Source: Methylobacterium planeticum | GTDB taxonomy: Bacteria; Pseudomonadota; Alphaproteobacteria; Rhizobiales; Beijerinckiaceae | Reading direction: 5' to 3' | Assembly (NCBI RefSeq): GCF_008806345.1 | Contig: NZ_VZZJ01000008.1 | Location: 164,669 to 197,803, forward strand | DNA length: 33,135 nt | Part shown: piece after piece, positions 1 through 7,756 of the stretch | How the letters are laid out: each line of letters starts with the position of its first letter | Position numbering within the stretch: the first letter of the stretch is position 1 | The notes under the pieces: generated by a model | The model's database searches: none | Seen by the model: the letters and a program-made list of their open reading frames with translations, nothing else | What the model was told of the DNA's origin: nothing | Translations under genes and position numbers: made by a program

Positions 1-187
1 GAGGGTGGCGTATTCCACCGCCTCGAAGGATCGCCACGGCCCGCGCCGATGGATCACCTCTGCCTTGAACAGGCCGATCACCGTCTCGGCGAGAGCGTTA
101 TCGCAAGAACCCCCGACGCTGCCGACGGAGGGCTCGATGCCCGCCTCGGCGAGGCGCTCGGTGTACTGGATACTCACGTATTGCCCG
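1..187 (-). mobile_element. IS3-family transposase (integrase) fragment
   Basis: Read on the minus strand, this is an open frame through the late part of an IS3-type DDE integrase core. It runs from YVSIQYTERLAEAG through GSVGGSCDNALAE to HRRGPWRSFEAVEYATL and off the window edge. The DNALAE block carries the conserved region just before the catalytic Glu. IS3 enzymes usually have an Asp-Ser/Cys-x-Asp-Asn pattern here, and the first Asp reads Gly, which may reflect decay. The upstream part of the protein is missing: homology stops abruptly at about 184-190, where it abuts the IS30-type fragment. It is a partial element here, but the window cannot show whether the rest lies to the left. Confidence 0.75.
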
Positions 188-190
188 GGT

Positions 191-535
191 TCAACTGGTC
201 GTCGCAACGGCAGCCTGCACGGACTGCAGTACGGCGTCCAGGGCCTCAGCGGGCGTTCGCCACCCGAGCGTCTTGCGCGGCCTGCCATTGAGGGCTGCGG
301 CGACCGCTGCGAGGTCGTCCTCAGCATGTGCACCGAGGTCGGTGCCCCTCGGGAAGTATTGCCGCAGCAGCCCGTTGGTGTTCTCGTTGGTGCCGCGCTG
401 CCACGGTGATCGCGGATCGCAGAAGTAGACCTGCAGGCCAGTGTCGATCCTCAGCCGCGCGTGCTCGGCCATCTCCGAGCCTTGGTCCCAGACCAGCGAA
501 CGCCGCAACTGCTTGGGCAGCGTCGTGATCAACAC
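191..535 (-). pseudogene. IS30-family transposase, C-terminal fragment
   Basis: The 114-residue minus-strand frame matches the C-terminal third of IS30-type DDE transposases. It shows [16 protein letters not shown], then [13 protein letters not shown], then the catalytic-Glu block [18 protein letters not shown], and ends with the usual [15 protein letters not shown] tail and a natural stop. The N-terminal helix-turn-helix half and the first catalytic Asp are absent. The lost part would lie to the right, where the sequence becomes an MFS transporter gene read on the other strand. To the left, the IS3 fragment begins a few bases after the stop, so the terminal inverted repeat has gone too. This is a non-functional remnant in a nested or recombined scar. 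Confidence 0.8.
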
Positions 536-1120
536 CTTGCTCTACGGCTTCATGACGTGGCTGCCGACCTTCTTCATCCGGCAGGGGCTGAGCGTGGCCA
601 CCTCGTTCGGCTACGCGCTCCTGATGGGGCTCGGTGCGCCGGTGGGCAGCGCGGTCGGCGCGCTCACCGCCGATCGCTGGGGCCGCAAGCCGACGATCAT
701 CGGGGCCTCGGCGACGGCGATCCTGTTCGGGATCCTCTATCCGATGACCCTCGACCCGGTCTTGCTGCCACTGGTGGGCTTCGGCCTGACGGTGCCGATC
801 TACGTCCTGGTGGCGCTGCTCTTCGGCATCCACATCCCAGAACTGTTCCCGACCGAGGTGCGCCTGCGGGCCTCCGGGTTGTGCAACACGGCTGGGGCGG
901 GGCCACCATCGTGACGCCCTTTCTCGTCGTCACCTTATTCGAGACCTACGGCATCGCCGGCGTGACCGGGCTGATGATCGCGCTACTTGTCTTGCAGATC
1001 GCGGCGGTGGGCCTGTTTGGGGTCGAGCCGCGCAGCCGGAGCCTCGAGAGCTTGGAGGCCGGCGTCGCACCACCTGGCGCAGTCGCCACGCGGGAAGCGC
1101 TTCCTCGGCCGATCGCCTGA
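522..1120 (+). pseudogene. MFS transporter, headless and frameshifted
   Basis: This is the C-terminal half of a major facilitator transporter, probably of the metabolite/aromatic acid:H+ symporter type. The frame starts inside a transmembrane helix ([18 protein letters not shown]). It has the MFS loop signature ADRWGRKPT and the characteristic IPELFPTEVRLRASGL block. Near 891-905, in a G-rich run, the reading frame must move by one base to continue as GGATIVTPFLVVTLFETYG. The rest then reads through two more helices to the stop at 1120. About 200 or more N-terminal residues are missing, cut off where the IS30 fragment begins. It is inactive as it stands. A sequencing error could explain the frameshift but not the missing half. 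Confidence 0.75.
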
Positions 1121-1389
1121 TGCGGGAGGTTGATTGATCTGCTGGGGGCTCGCGAAGAAGCTCGGCATGAGAGCGAGTGCTCGGCACGCTCATCTGCCGA
1201 GTGGCGCTTTGCGCCGAGTGACGGTCCGCGTCACCATTCCGCCTCACCGGCCCATGTCGGCGGTCGCATCTTGTGTGGTTGGACAGGCCGGAGCGAAACC
1301 GCCACAGGTCGCCGCATTGGTCCCGAAGTTCGAGCCAAGGGGTCCGCGCGTCCGCATCGACATGGAGGCGACAGCTGGGGGCAGCGGGC

Positions 1390-1680
1390 GTCGGAGCGAG
1401 AGCCCTTGTTTTCGCAGCGATCCTGTCGTTTGCCGGTCTATCGGCGACCGGTGCGCATGGTCCGAACGAGCCTCCTCATCAGCTCCACCGCATTGGGGAC
1501 CTACCCCTGGAGGGTGGCGAGACGAGCCGCGACTTCGCGATCTCCTCAGTCACGCACGGCACTCCGAACGCCGACAAATCCAACACCATCCCGATGGTGA
1601 CGGCGATCGGTGGCAACCATCATCGGATCGCCTTCCTGATCGGCCCCGACAAGGCGCTCGACACGGACAAGTATTTTCAG
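1390..1680 (+). pseudogene. Homoserine acetyltransferase-like hydrolase remnant
   Basis: One frame here reads a hydrophobic signal-like stretch (ALVFAAILSFAGLSATGAHG). It then reads a segment typical of the first third of MetX-type alpha/beta hydrolases: GDLPLEGGETSRDFAIS, THGTPNADKSNTIPMVTAIGG and IGPDKALDTDKYF. In intact family members this region precedes the nucleophile-Ser block (GGSMGG), which is absent. After 1680 the frame continues as low-complexity Arg-rich sequence with no homology I can see. No convincing start codon is present in frame near the signal-like part. I read it as a 5' fragment of a secreted or periplasmic relative of homoserine O-acetyltransferase. The flanks at 1121-1389 and 1681-1836 show no supported gene. 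Confidence 0.55.
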
Positions 1681-1836
1681 CGCGACGTCGTCGCTTCTCT
1701 ACGCAGCGACGCGCCGCAAGCCGAGCTTCCGCGGGCCCGCGAGCGAGGATCGCGGTCGGTCCGATCGCGGAGCGGGCGCGGGCGCCCGAGCCGGAAGTCT
1801 GCGAATGCGATCCGGGTTGCCGCGTCGAAGGCGCGC

Positions 1837-2544
1837 TCACGCCGTCCGAGCGGAGGCGACGCTCTCGATGAAGATCCGAGGGGCGCCGTCGAGAAACACG
1901 CTGACGTCGTCGGCGATCGTCTGTGACAGGTCTTGCGGGATGGGCCATCCGTAGACGAACTTGCGGATCGCCAAGTAGAACACCTTCCCGTGCATGGCCC
2001 AGGCGGCCTCGATCTCGCGCTCCGTCAGCGGCACCACGTCCGGGGACGGCAAGCCGAGATCCGCCCGCACTTCCGCGCAGATCGGATGGATCACGCGCTC
2101 GCGGATGATGCCGAGGTAGCGCGGCGCGATGTCGTAGCCCTTCAGGCCCGAGAACACGAAGATCCGCACCCAGACATAGTCGAAGATCTTCTCGGCATAC
2201 TCGCGGTAGAAGCGCAGGATCCGGGCCTCGAGCGGCTGCGACCGGTCGCCCACCAGGCCGCCCCAGGCCGGATTCCAGCGCTGCACGTAGACGTGCTCGT
2301 AGACGCGGTCGAGCAGGGCCTCCTTGGTCGGGAAGTATCGGAAGATCGCCGAGTGGGTGATGCCGAGCCCGCGGGCGAGTTCGCGCGTCTGGCCGCCGAG
2401 ACCGTGCTCGGCGAAGAACTGCGCCGCCGCCTCCACGATCTGCCGCTCGCGCTGGGCCGCGGGCAGGCGCCGCCGCGCCGCCGGGTCAGGCCGCGCGTCC
2501 GCCTTCGCGGGCGGTTCCGGCACGGCGAAGACGGGTGTGCTCAT
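1837..2544 (-). CDS. TetR-family transcriptional regulator
   Basis: This is a 235-residue TetR-type repressor. After a Pro/Ala-rich N-terminal leader of about 25 residues comes the three-helix DNA-binding domain, with REQIVEAAAQFFAEHG-like helix 1 and the turn-helix GLGITHSAIFRYFPTKEALL. The C-terminal ligand domain is rich in aromatic residues and ends in SVFLDGAPRIFIES. The ATG at 2544 is preferred over an upstream in-frame start because the extra 39 residues would run across the operator region and are not TetR-like. The gene is divergent from the molybdenum hydroxylase operon with a 115-base gap holding two similar palindromes. Self-repression and repression of the operon are therefore likely. 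The ligand is unknown; a substrate of the operon is the natural guess. Confidence 0.9.
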   Translation of the reverse strand: MSTPVFAVPEPPAKADARPDPAARRRLPAAQRERQIVEAAAQFFAEHGLGGQTRELARGLGITHSAIFRYFPTKEALLDRVYEHVYVQRWNPAWGGLVGDRSQPLEARILRFYREYAEKIFDYVWVRIFVFSGLKGYDIAPRYLGIIRERVIHPICAEVRADLGLPSPDVVPLTEREIEAAWAMHGKVFYLAIRKFVYGWPIPQDLSQTIADDVSVFLDGAPRIFIESVASARTA

Positions 2545-2551
2545 GCTTCGT

Positions 2552-2614
2552 GACCACTTGGTTGTTTCGCTTGACGGCGCGTTCCCGGGATGGATAGCTT
2601 GTAACCAAGCGGTC
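2552..2614. promoter_or_regulatory. Twin RutR-like operators (2552-2563 and 2603-2614)
   Basis: GACCACTTGGTT at 2552-2563 and AACCAAGCGGTC at 2603-2614 are inverted copies of each other, matching at 11 of 12 positions. Each is itself a near-palindrome with core ACC-N4-GGT. Their centres are 51 bases apart, about five helical turns. The sites resemble the TTGACCA-N2-TGGTCAA operator known for the TetR-family regulator RutR of pyrimidine and purine genes. One site lies just upstream of the divergent tetR start codon and the other at the likely transcription start of the operon. The regulator most likely to bind is the adjacent TetR protein, whose recognition helix is not close to that of RutR. 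Confidence 0.6.
2571..2598 (+). promoter_or_regulatory. Candidate sigma-70 promoter for the Mo-hydroxylase operon
   Basis: TTGACG at 2571-2576 is a good -35 box. The hexamer GATAGC at 2593-2598, after a 16-base spacer, is a weak -10. The promoter sits between the two operator palindromes, so a bound TetR dimer at either would cover the polymerase contact region. The start codon at 2660 would follow a leader of about 55 bases with a purine-rich ribosome-binding site (GTGGGAGGA, 2646-2654). The call is tentative because the -10 match is poor. Confidence 0.4.
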
Positions 2615-2659
2615 AACAACGACGGATCGCAGCGACATGCGGCCTGTGGGAGGACGCTC

Positions 2660-3550
2660 ATGAAGGCTCGCGCCTTCGATTATCGCAGCGTCGCCAGCGT
2701 GCCGGAGGCGCTGGCCGCCCATGCGGGCTGCGCCGGCGAGGCCCGTTACCTCGCGGGCGGGCAGAGCCTGCTGCCGGCCCTCAACCTGCGCCTCGACGCC
2801 CCCGACCTGCTCATCGACATCGGCCGGATCGAGGCCCTGCGCGGCATCGCCCGCGAGGGCCGGACCCTGCGCATCGGCGCCCTGACCCGCCATGCCGAAA
2901 CCCTGCGCTCCGCCCTCGTCGCCGAGCACGCGCCGATGCTGACGCAGGCCGCCGCCTTCATGGCGCATCCGGCGATCCGCAACCTCGGCACCATGGGGGG
3001 CAGCCTGTCGCTCTCGGACCCCGCCGCCGAACTGCCGGCCTGCATGCGCGCGCTGGGGGCCGCCTTCGAGATCACCGGCCACGGCGGCACCCGGATCGTG
3101 GCCGCGGACGATTTCTTCCTCGACCTGTTCGAGAACGCGATCGCCCCCGGCGAGCTTCTCTGCGCCATCCGGGTCCCCCTGCCGGAGCCGGGCACGCGGA
3201 TGCGCTTCGAGGAGATCGCGCGGCGGCGGGGCGACTACGCCCTGGTCGGGCTCGGGGCGAAGCTCGTGCTCGCGGGCGGGACCATCGTGTCCGCCAGGCT
3301 CGGCTTCTGCTCGGTGGGGCCGACGCCGATGCGGGCCCCCGCGGCCGAGGCGGCGCTGACGGGCCGCCCCCTCGATGCGCAGGCGATCGCGGCCGCCAGG
3401 GCGGCGCTCGGCGACGACCTCTTCCCGGACGAGGACGACAGCCTCTCGGCGGCGGCGCGGATGCACCTCGCCCGCGTCCTGCTCGGCCGCGTGCTCGCCG
3501 CCCTGTCCGATGCCGGCGCCCCGGCGGCGATCGAGGGGGCGGCGGCGTGA
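2660..3550 (+). CDS. Molybdenum hydroxylase, FAD-binding medium subunit (CoxM-like)
   Basis: This 296-residue protein is the FAD subunit of a xanthine dehydrogenase/CO dehydrogenase-family enzyme. It passes electrons from the Fe-S subunit to an acceptor through FAD. The two flavin-binding motifs of the family are visible: AGGQSLLP near residue 33, and IRNLGTMGGSLSLSDPAAELPA around residues 105-130. The C-terminal CO_deh_flav_C part holds RRRGDYALVGLGAKL and GFCSVGPTPMRA. The length is typical. The ATG at 2660 is chosen because GTGGGAGGA precedes it. It is the first gene of the operon, and its stop overlaps the GTG start of the 2Fe-2S subunit, so the two are probably translationally coupled. 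Confidence 0.93.
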   Translation: MKARAFDYRSVASVPEALAAHAGCAGEARYLAGGQSLLPALNLRLDAPDLLIDIGRIEALRGIAREGRTLRIGALTRHAETLRSALVAEHAPMLTQAAAFMAHPAIRNLGTMGGSLSLSDPAAELPACMRALGAAFEITGHGGTRIVAADDFFLDLFENAIAPGELLCAIRVPLPEPGTRMRFEEIARRRGDYALVGLGAKLVLAGGTIVSARLGFCSVGPTPMRAPAAEAALTGRPLDAQAIAAARAALGDDLFPDEDDSLSAAARMHLARVLLGRVLAALSDAGAPAAIEGAAA

Positions 3551-4059
3551 TCGAGCCCCGGCCCATCGCCGTCACGGTCAACGGCGCCACGGTCCGGCGC
3601 TTCGTCGAGCCGCGCGTCTCGCTCGCGGATTTCCTGCGGGGCGACCTCGGTCTCACCGGAACGCATCTCGGCTGCGAGGTCGGGGTGTGCGGCGCCTGCA
3701 TCGTCAACCTCGACGACCGGCCGGTCCATGCCTGCCTGATGCTCGCCGTGCAGGTGGACGGGATGCGGGTCGACACGGTCGAGGGCCTGTCGGATTCCGG
3801 CGCCCTCGCCGAGCTGCAGGCGGCCTTCCATGCCCGGAACGCGCTGCAATGCGGGTTCTGCACCCCCGGGATCCTCGTGGTCGCGCAGGACTTCCTCGAG
3901 GCGTGCCGCGCCGCCGGCCGCGTGCCCTCGCGCGAGGCGATCCGCGACGCGCTCTCGGGCAATTACTGCCGGTGCACCGGCTACGAGGCGATCGTCGACG
4001 CGATCGAGGGCGTCGCCCGCACGCGCCACGGCCGGGATCGGCGCGAGGACGCGGCATGA
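3547..4059 (+). CDS. Molybdenum hydroxylase, 2Fe-2S small subunit (CoxS-like)
   Basis: The 170-residue protein carries two [2Fe-2S] clusters that relay electrons from the molybdopterin site to FAD. The N-terminal plant-ferredoxin-type cluster is bound by GCEVGVCGACIV, with a later Cys in HACLML. The C-terminal helical domain has ALQCGFCTPGI and then GNYCRCTGYEAIVDAI. All eight cluster cysteines expected for the family are visible. It starts with GTG at 3547, sharing the GTGA with the stop of the upstream gene, and ends in ATGA shared with the large subunit. There is no Tat signal, so the enzyme is expected in the cytoplasm, unlike the exported aldehyde oxidoreductases of the same superfamily. 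Confidence 0.95.
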   Translation: MIEPRPIAVTVNGATVRRFVEPRVSLADFLRGDLGLTGTHLGCEVGVCGACIVNLDDRPVHACLMLAVQVDGMRVDTVEGLSDSGALAELQAAFHARNALQCGFCTPGILVVAQDFLEACRAAGRVPSREAIRDALSGNYCRCTGYEAIVDAIEGVARTRHGRDRREDAA

Positions 4060-6422
4060 GCGCGGCGGCCGACAGCCCGGGGCGCGGCCGGTATATCGGC
4101 CACCCCCTGCCGCGCCCCGGGGCCCGGCGCCTGCTGGCCGGACGGGGCCGCTACACCGACGACGTGCTGCTGCCCCGCACGCTCCACGCCGCCTTCCTGC
4201 GCAGCCCCTACGCCCACGCCCGCCTCGGTGCCGCCGACGTGTCGGAGGCGGCCGCCATGCCGGGCGTCCACCGGGTGCTGACGGGCCGGGATTTCGTGCC
4301 GATCTGCACCCCGTGGGTCGGAACGCTCAGCCATTTCAAGGGGATGCGCTCGGCCCCGCAGATGCCGCTGCCGACCGAGAAGGTCGTGTGGGCCGGCCAG
4401 CCCGTCGTGATGGTGATCGCCGAGACCCGCGCCGAGGCCGAGGACGCGCTCGAAGCCATCGGGATCGAGTTCGAGGAATTGGAGCCGGTCGTCGACCTCG
4501 ACGCGGCCCGGGCCCCCGGGGCGCCCCGGATCGACGCGGACGCGCCCGACAACGTCCTGTTCCGCACGCGCATCGAGTCCGGCTCGACCGCGGACGCCTT
4601 CGCGGGGGCGGAGAGCGTCGCGGTGGACCTGCGCTTCGGCCGCCACACCGCGGTGACGATGGAGCCGCGCGCGGTGCTGGCCGATTTCGACCCGGGGGAG
4701 GGGCGGCTCACCGTTTACCAATCGACCCAGACGCCCTACCAGTTCCAGGACCTCTACGCCCGCCATTTCGGTCTCCCGGAGGCGCGCGTGCGGGTGATCG
4801 CCCCCGATGTCGGCGGCTCCTTCGGGATGAAGCTGCACCTCTACCACGAGGACATGGCGGTGGTGGGCGCGAGTCTTCTGCTCAAGCGCCCGGTCAAGTT
4901 CACGGCGGATCGGCTGGAGGCCTTCGCCAGCGACATCCACGCGCGCGACCACCGGGTGCGCGCCCGGCTCGCGCTCGCGCCCGACGGCGGGCTGCGCGCC
5001 ATCGAGGTGGACGACGTGACCGGCGTCGGCCCGTTCTCGGCCTATCCGCGCACCAGCGCGGTGGAGGGCAACCAGGTCGTGCGCCTGATCGGCGCGCCCT
5101 ACCGGCTGACCGACTACCGGGCCGACCTCACGGTGGTGGCCCAGAACAAGGTGCAGATGAGCCAGTACCGGGCGGTCGGCCATCCGATCGCCTGCGCGGT
5201 GACGGAGCGCCTCGTCGACCTCGCCGCCCAGCGCCTCGGCCTCGATCCGTTCGAGATCCGGCGGCGCAACTACGTGACCGACGCGATGTACCCGCACACG
5301 ACGCCGAGCGGGTACCGGTTCGAGAAGCTCTCGCTCGGAACCTGCCTGTCGAAGCTGCACGACCTGATGGACTACCCCGCCCTGCGCGCCGAGCAGGCCG
5401 CCCTGCGCGGGCGGGGCATCCACCGCGGCATCGGCATCGCGACCTATGTCGAGATCACCAACCCGACGCCCGCCTTCTACGGGGTCGGGGGCGCCCACAT
5501 CTCGGCGCAGGACGGCTGCGTCCTGAAGCTCACGCCCGCGGGCGAGGTGCAATGCGCGATCAGCGTCACCGAGCAGGGGCAGGGGACCGAGGCGATCGTC
5601 GGCCAGATCGTCGCCGAGGGCCTCGGCGTCGACCGCGACTGCGTCCGGGTGCATACCGGCGACACCGAGACGACGCCGTCGGGGGGCGCCACCTGGGCCT
5701 GCCGCGGCGCCGGCATCGGCGGCGAGACCGCGCTGCAGGCGAGCCGGAAGCTGCGGACGCGCATCCTCGAGATCGCCGCCGCGATCCTGCAGGCGGAGGC
5801 GAAAAGCCTCGACATCCGCGACGGCGCGGTGACGGACCCGGACGGCACGCCGCGCATGACGCTGAGGGACGTCGCCAACCTCGCCTATTACCGCTCCGAC
5901 CTGCTGCCCCCGGACGTCTCGCCGGCGCTGACGGTGGCGCACCACTTCGCGCCGCGGGGCTACCCCTTCGCCTTCACCAACGGCATCCACGGCAGCCTCG
6001 TCGAGGTCGATGTCGAGACCGGCCTCGTGACGATCCTGCGGCACTGGGTGGTCGAGGATTGCGGGCGGATCATCAACCCGCTTCTCGTCGACGAGCAGAT
6101 CCGCGGCGGCGTGGTGCAGGGCCTGGGCGCCGCATTCTTCGAGGAATGCCGCTACGGCGAGACCGGCCAGCTCCTGAACGGGTCGATGGCCGATTACCTC
6201 GTGCCGATGGCCTGCGAGATGCCCGACATCGTGATCGCGCATGTCGAGACGCCGACCGGGGACACCGAGCTCGGCGCCAAGGGCTGCGGCGAGGCCGGCA
6301 CCGCCGCCGCCTCGGGTGCGGCGCTCAACGCCGTCAACGACGCCCTGCACCCGCTCGGCGCCAGCCTCTCGCAACTGCCGATGACGCCCGAGCGCGTTCT
6401 GCGAGCCCTCAACGTGATCTGA
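4056..6422 (+). CDS. Molybdenum hydroxylase, molybdopterin-binding large subunit
   Basis: This 788-residue catalytic subunit belongs to the xanthine dehydrogenase/CoxL superfamily. The N-terminal Ald_Xan_dh_C domain (about residues 15-130) begins with GRGRYTDDV. The molybdopterin-binding part includes DVGGSFGMK near residue 251, and the catalytic Glu is residue 746 in KGCGEAGT. The active-site loop reads QYRAVG at 370-375. Form I CO dehydrogenase has AYxCSFR there, so this is not a true CO dehydrogenase. It is closer to the YRGxG of purine and aldehyde hydroxylases, with Ala replacing Gly. The likely job is hydroxylation of a small heterocycle or oxidation of an aldehyde, with the substrate brought in by the downstream importer. 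No MobA-like, XdhC-like or CoxDEF maturation gene is found nearby. Confidence 0.92.
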   Translation: MSAAADSPGRGRYIGHPLPRPGARRLLAGRGRYTDDVLLPRTLHAAFLRSPYAHARLGAADVSEAAAMPGVHRVLTGRDFVPICTPWVGTLSHFKGMRSAPQMPLPTEKVVWAGQPVVMVIAETRAEAEDALEAIGIEFEELEPVVDLDAARAPGAPRIDADAPDNVLFRTRIESGSTADAFAGAESVAVDLRFGRHTAVTMEPRAVLADFDPGEGRLTVYQSTQTPYQFQDLYARHFGLPEARVRVIAPDVGGSFGMKLHLYHEDMAVVGASLLLKRPVKFTADRLEAFASDIHARDHRVRARLALAPDGGLRAIEVDDVTGVGPFSAYPRTSAVEGNQVVRLIGAPYRLTDYRADLTVVAQNKVQMSQYRAVGHPIACAVTERLVDLAAQRLGLDPFEIRRRNYVTDAMYPHTTPSGYRFEKLSLGTCLSKLHDLMDYPALRAEQAALRGRGIHRGIGIATYVEITNPTPAFYGVGGAHISAQDGCVLKLTPAGEVQCAISVTEQGQGTEAIVGQIVAEGLGVDRDCVRVHTGDTETTPSGGATWACRGAGIGGETALQASRKLRTRILEIAAAILQAEAKSLDIRDGAVTDPDGTPRMTLRDVANLAYYRSDLLPPDVSPALTVAHHFAPRGYPFAFTNGIHGSLVEVDVETGLVTILRHWVVEDCGRIINPLLVDEQIRGGVVQGLGAAFFEECRYGETGQLLNGSMADYLVPMACEMPDIVIAHVETPTGDTELGAKGCGEAGTAAASGAALNAVNDALHPLGASLSQLPMTPERVLRALNVI

Positions 6423-6482
6423 TCGCGCGCGCTTCGCGACGCGGGCCGCACGCATGAGCCCGCGCGACGACAGGAGGAAACC

Positions 6483-7730
6483 ATGGTCGGACAGGGAATG
6501 GGACACCGTGCCGTCTCGCGCCGGACGCTCGTCAGGGGCCTGGCCGCGTCCGGAACGCTCGCCGGCATCGGCATGCCCTTCGTCGCCCGCGCGGCCGAGC
6601 CGATCCGGATCGGCTTCCCGACGCCGGTCACCGGACCGTTCGGGGCCGAGGCCAAGGACCAGATCCGCTCGGCGGAGCTCGCGGTCAGGCAGTTCAACGA
6701 GGCCGGCGGCCTGAACGGCCGGATGGCCGAGCTCCTGGTGCGCGACGACAAGCTCAACCCCGGCGAGGCCGCGACCCGGACGCTGGAGCTGATTGAGAAG
6801 GACAAGGCCCACTTCATCGTCGGCGCCCTGTCGAGCGCGGTGCAGCTCTCGGTCAACGAGATCACCCGCTCGCGCAAGGTCCTGTACGTGTCGATCAGCC
6901 AGTCCGACACGATCAACGAGGCCAAGGACTTCAGCCGCCACACCTTCCACGAGGCGCTGAACCCGCACATGACCACCGCGGCGGTGGCCAAGCACGCCTT
7001 CCGGAAGGGAACCAAGGTCGCGTACCTGGCCGCCGACTACGCCTACGGCCACGAGATGCTGCGCGGCTTCAAGCGCGCCGCCGCCGCGATCGGGGCCGAG
7101 ACGGTCGGCGAGATCCTGCACCCGTTCGGGGCGCCCGATTACTCGACCTTCATGCCGCGGCTGCGCGCGATGCGCCCCGACATCCTGTGCATCTGCAATT
7201 TCGGCCGGGACCAGGCCAACAGCATCAAGCAGGCCAACGATTTCGGGCTGAAGAAGGCCGCCCGGATCGTCGTGCCGGTGCTGCTGCACAACCAGCGCCT
7301 CGCGGGGGGCGCCGACGCCTTCGAGGGCGTGGTGGGCGCCAGCAACTATTACTGGCGCCTGGAGGAGACCGTCGCGTCGGCCAAAGCCTTCAACGACGCG
7401 TTCCGCGCGGCCCACGCCAACGCTGTCCCGACCGATTACGGCGCCTACGGCTACACCGCCCTGCGCTCCCTGCTGATGGCCGTGAAGGCGGCCGGCGACA
7501 CCGACACCGACAAGGTGATCGCCGCGCTGGAAGTCCTGAAATACGACGTCGCCAAGGGCCCCGAAAGGTACCGGGCCTGCGACCATCAGGCGATCCAGTC
7601 CGTGCTCATCACCGAATCCAAGAAGAAGTCCGAGATGCAGGGCGAGGCGGACCTCTTCAAGATCCTGGACGTCGAGTCGGGCGCGGAGGCGATGCTCCGC
7701 ACCTGCGACGAACTCGGCCACAGGGCCTGA
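6483..7730 (+). CDS. Branched-chain amino acid-type ABC transporter, substrate-binding protein
   Basis: This is a 415-residue periplasmic binding protein of the Leu/Ile/Val-binding (type I fold, peripla_BP_6) family. The N-terminus has a twin-arginine signal (SRRTLVRGLAASG, Arg13-Arg14), a hydrophobic stretch and a cleavage site after ARA. The mature protein starts AEPIRIGFPTPVTGPFG, the usual first strand and loop of the fold. A strong AGGAGG lies at 6471-6476, seven bases before the ATG. It follows the large hydroxylase subunit by 60 bases and precedes the permeases. Family members bind aromatic acids, amides, urea and purine-like molecules as well as amino acids, so the ligand is best guessed from the enzyme: the hydroxylase substrate. 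Confidence 0.93.
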   Translation: MVGQGMGHRAVSRRTLVRGLAASGTLAGIGMPFVARAAEPIRIGFPTPVTGPFGAEAKDQIRSAELAVRQFNEAGGLNGRMAELLVRDDKLNPGEAATRTLELIEKDKAHFIVGALSSAVQLSVNEITRSRKVLYVSISQSDTINEAKDFSRHTFHEALNPHMTTAAVAKHAFRKGTKVAYLAADYAYGHEMLRGFKRAAAAIGAETVGEILHPFGAPDYSTFMPRLRAMRPDILCICNFGRDQANSIKQANDFGLKKAARIVVPVLLHNQRLAGGADAFEGVVGASNYYWRLEETVASAKAFNDAFRAAHANAVPTDYGAYGYTALRSLLMAVKAAGDTDTDKVIAALEVLKYDVAKGPERYRACDHQAIQSVLITESKKKSEMQGEADLFKILDVESGAEAMLRTCDELGHRA

Positions 7731-7756
7731 CCGGCCGAGGGCAGCGGGACAGGGCC

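Noticed and set aside
1837..2661. An earlier start for the TetR gene at 2661.
   Set aside because: The extra 39 residues are not TetR-like and would cross both operator palindromes and the promoter of the divergent operon.
4056..6422. Assigning the Mo enzyme as aerobic CO dehydrogenase.
   Set aside because: The form I active-site motif AYxCSFR is absent and no CoxD/E/F genes are nearby.
3981..7721. A very long open frame (over 1200 codons) on the minus strand opposite the hydroxylase and binding-protein genes.
   Set aside because: Long antisense frames are expected where GC is near 70% and third codon positions are G/C. The composition (Arg/Gly/Ala/Asp/His) is protein-unlike and the plus strand encodes clear families.
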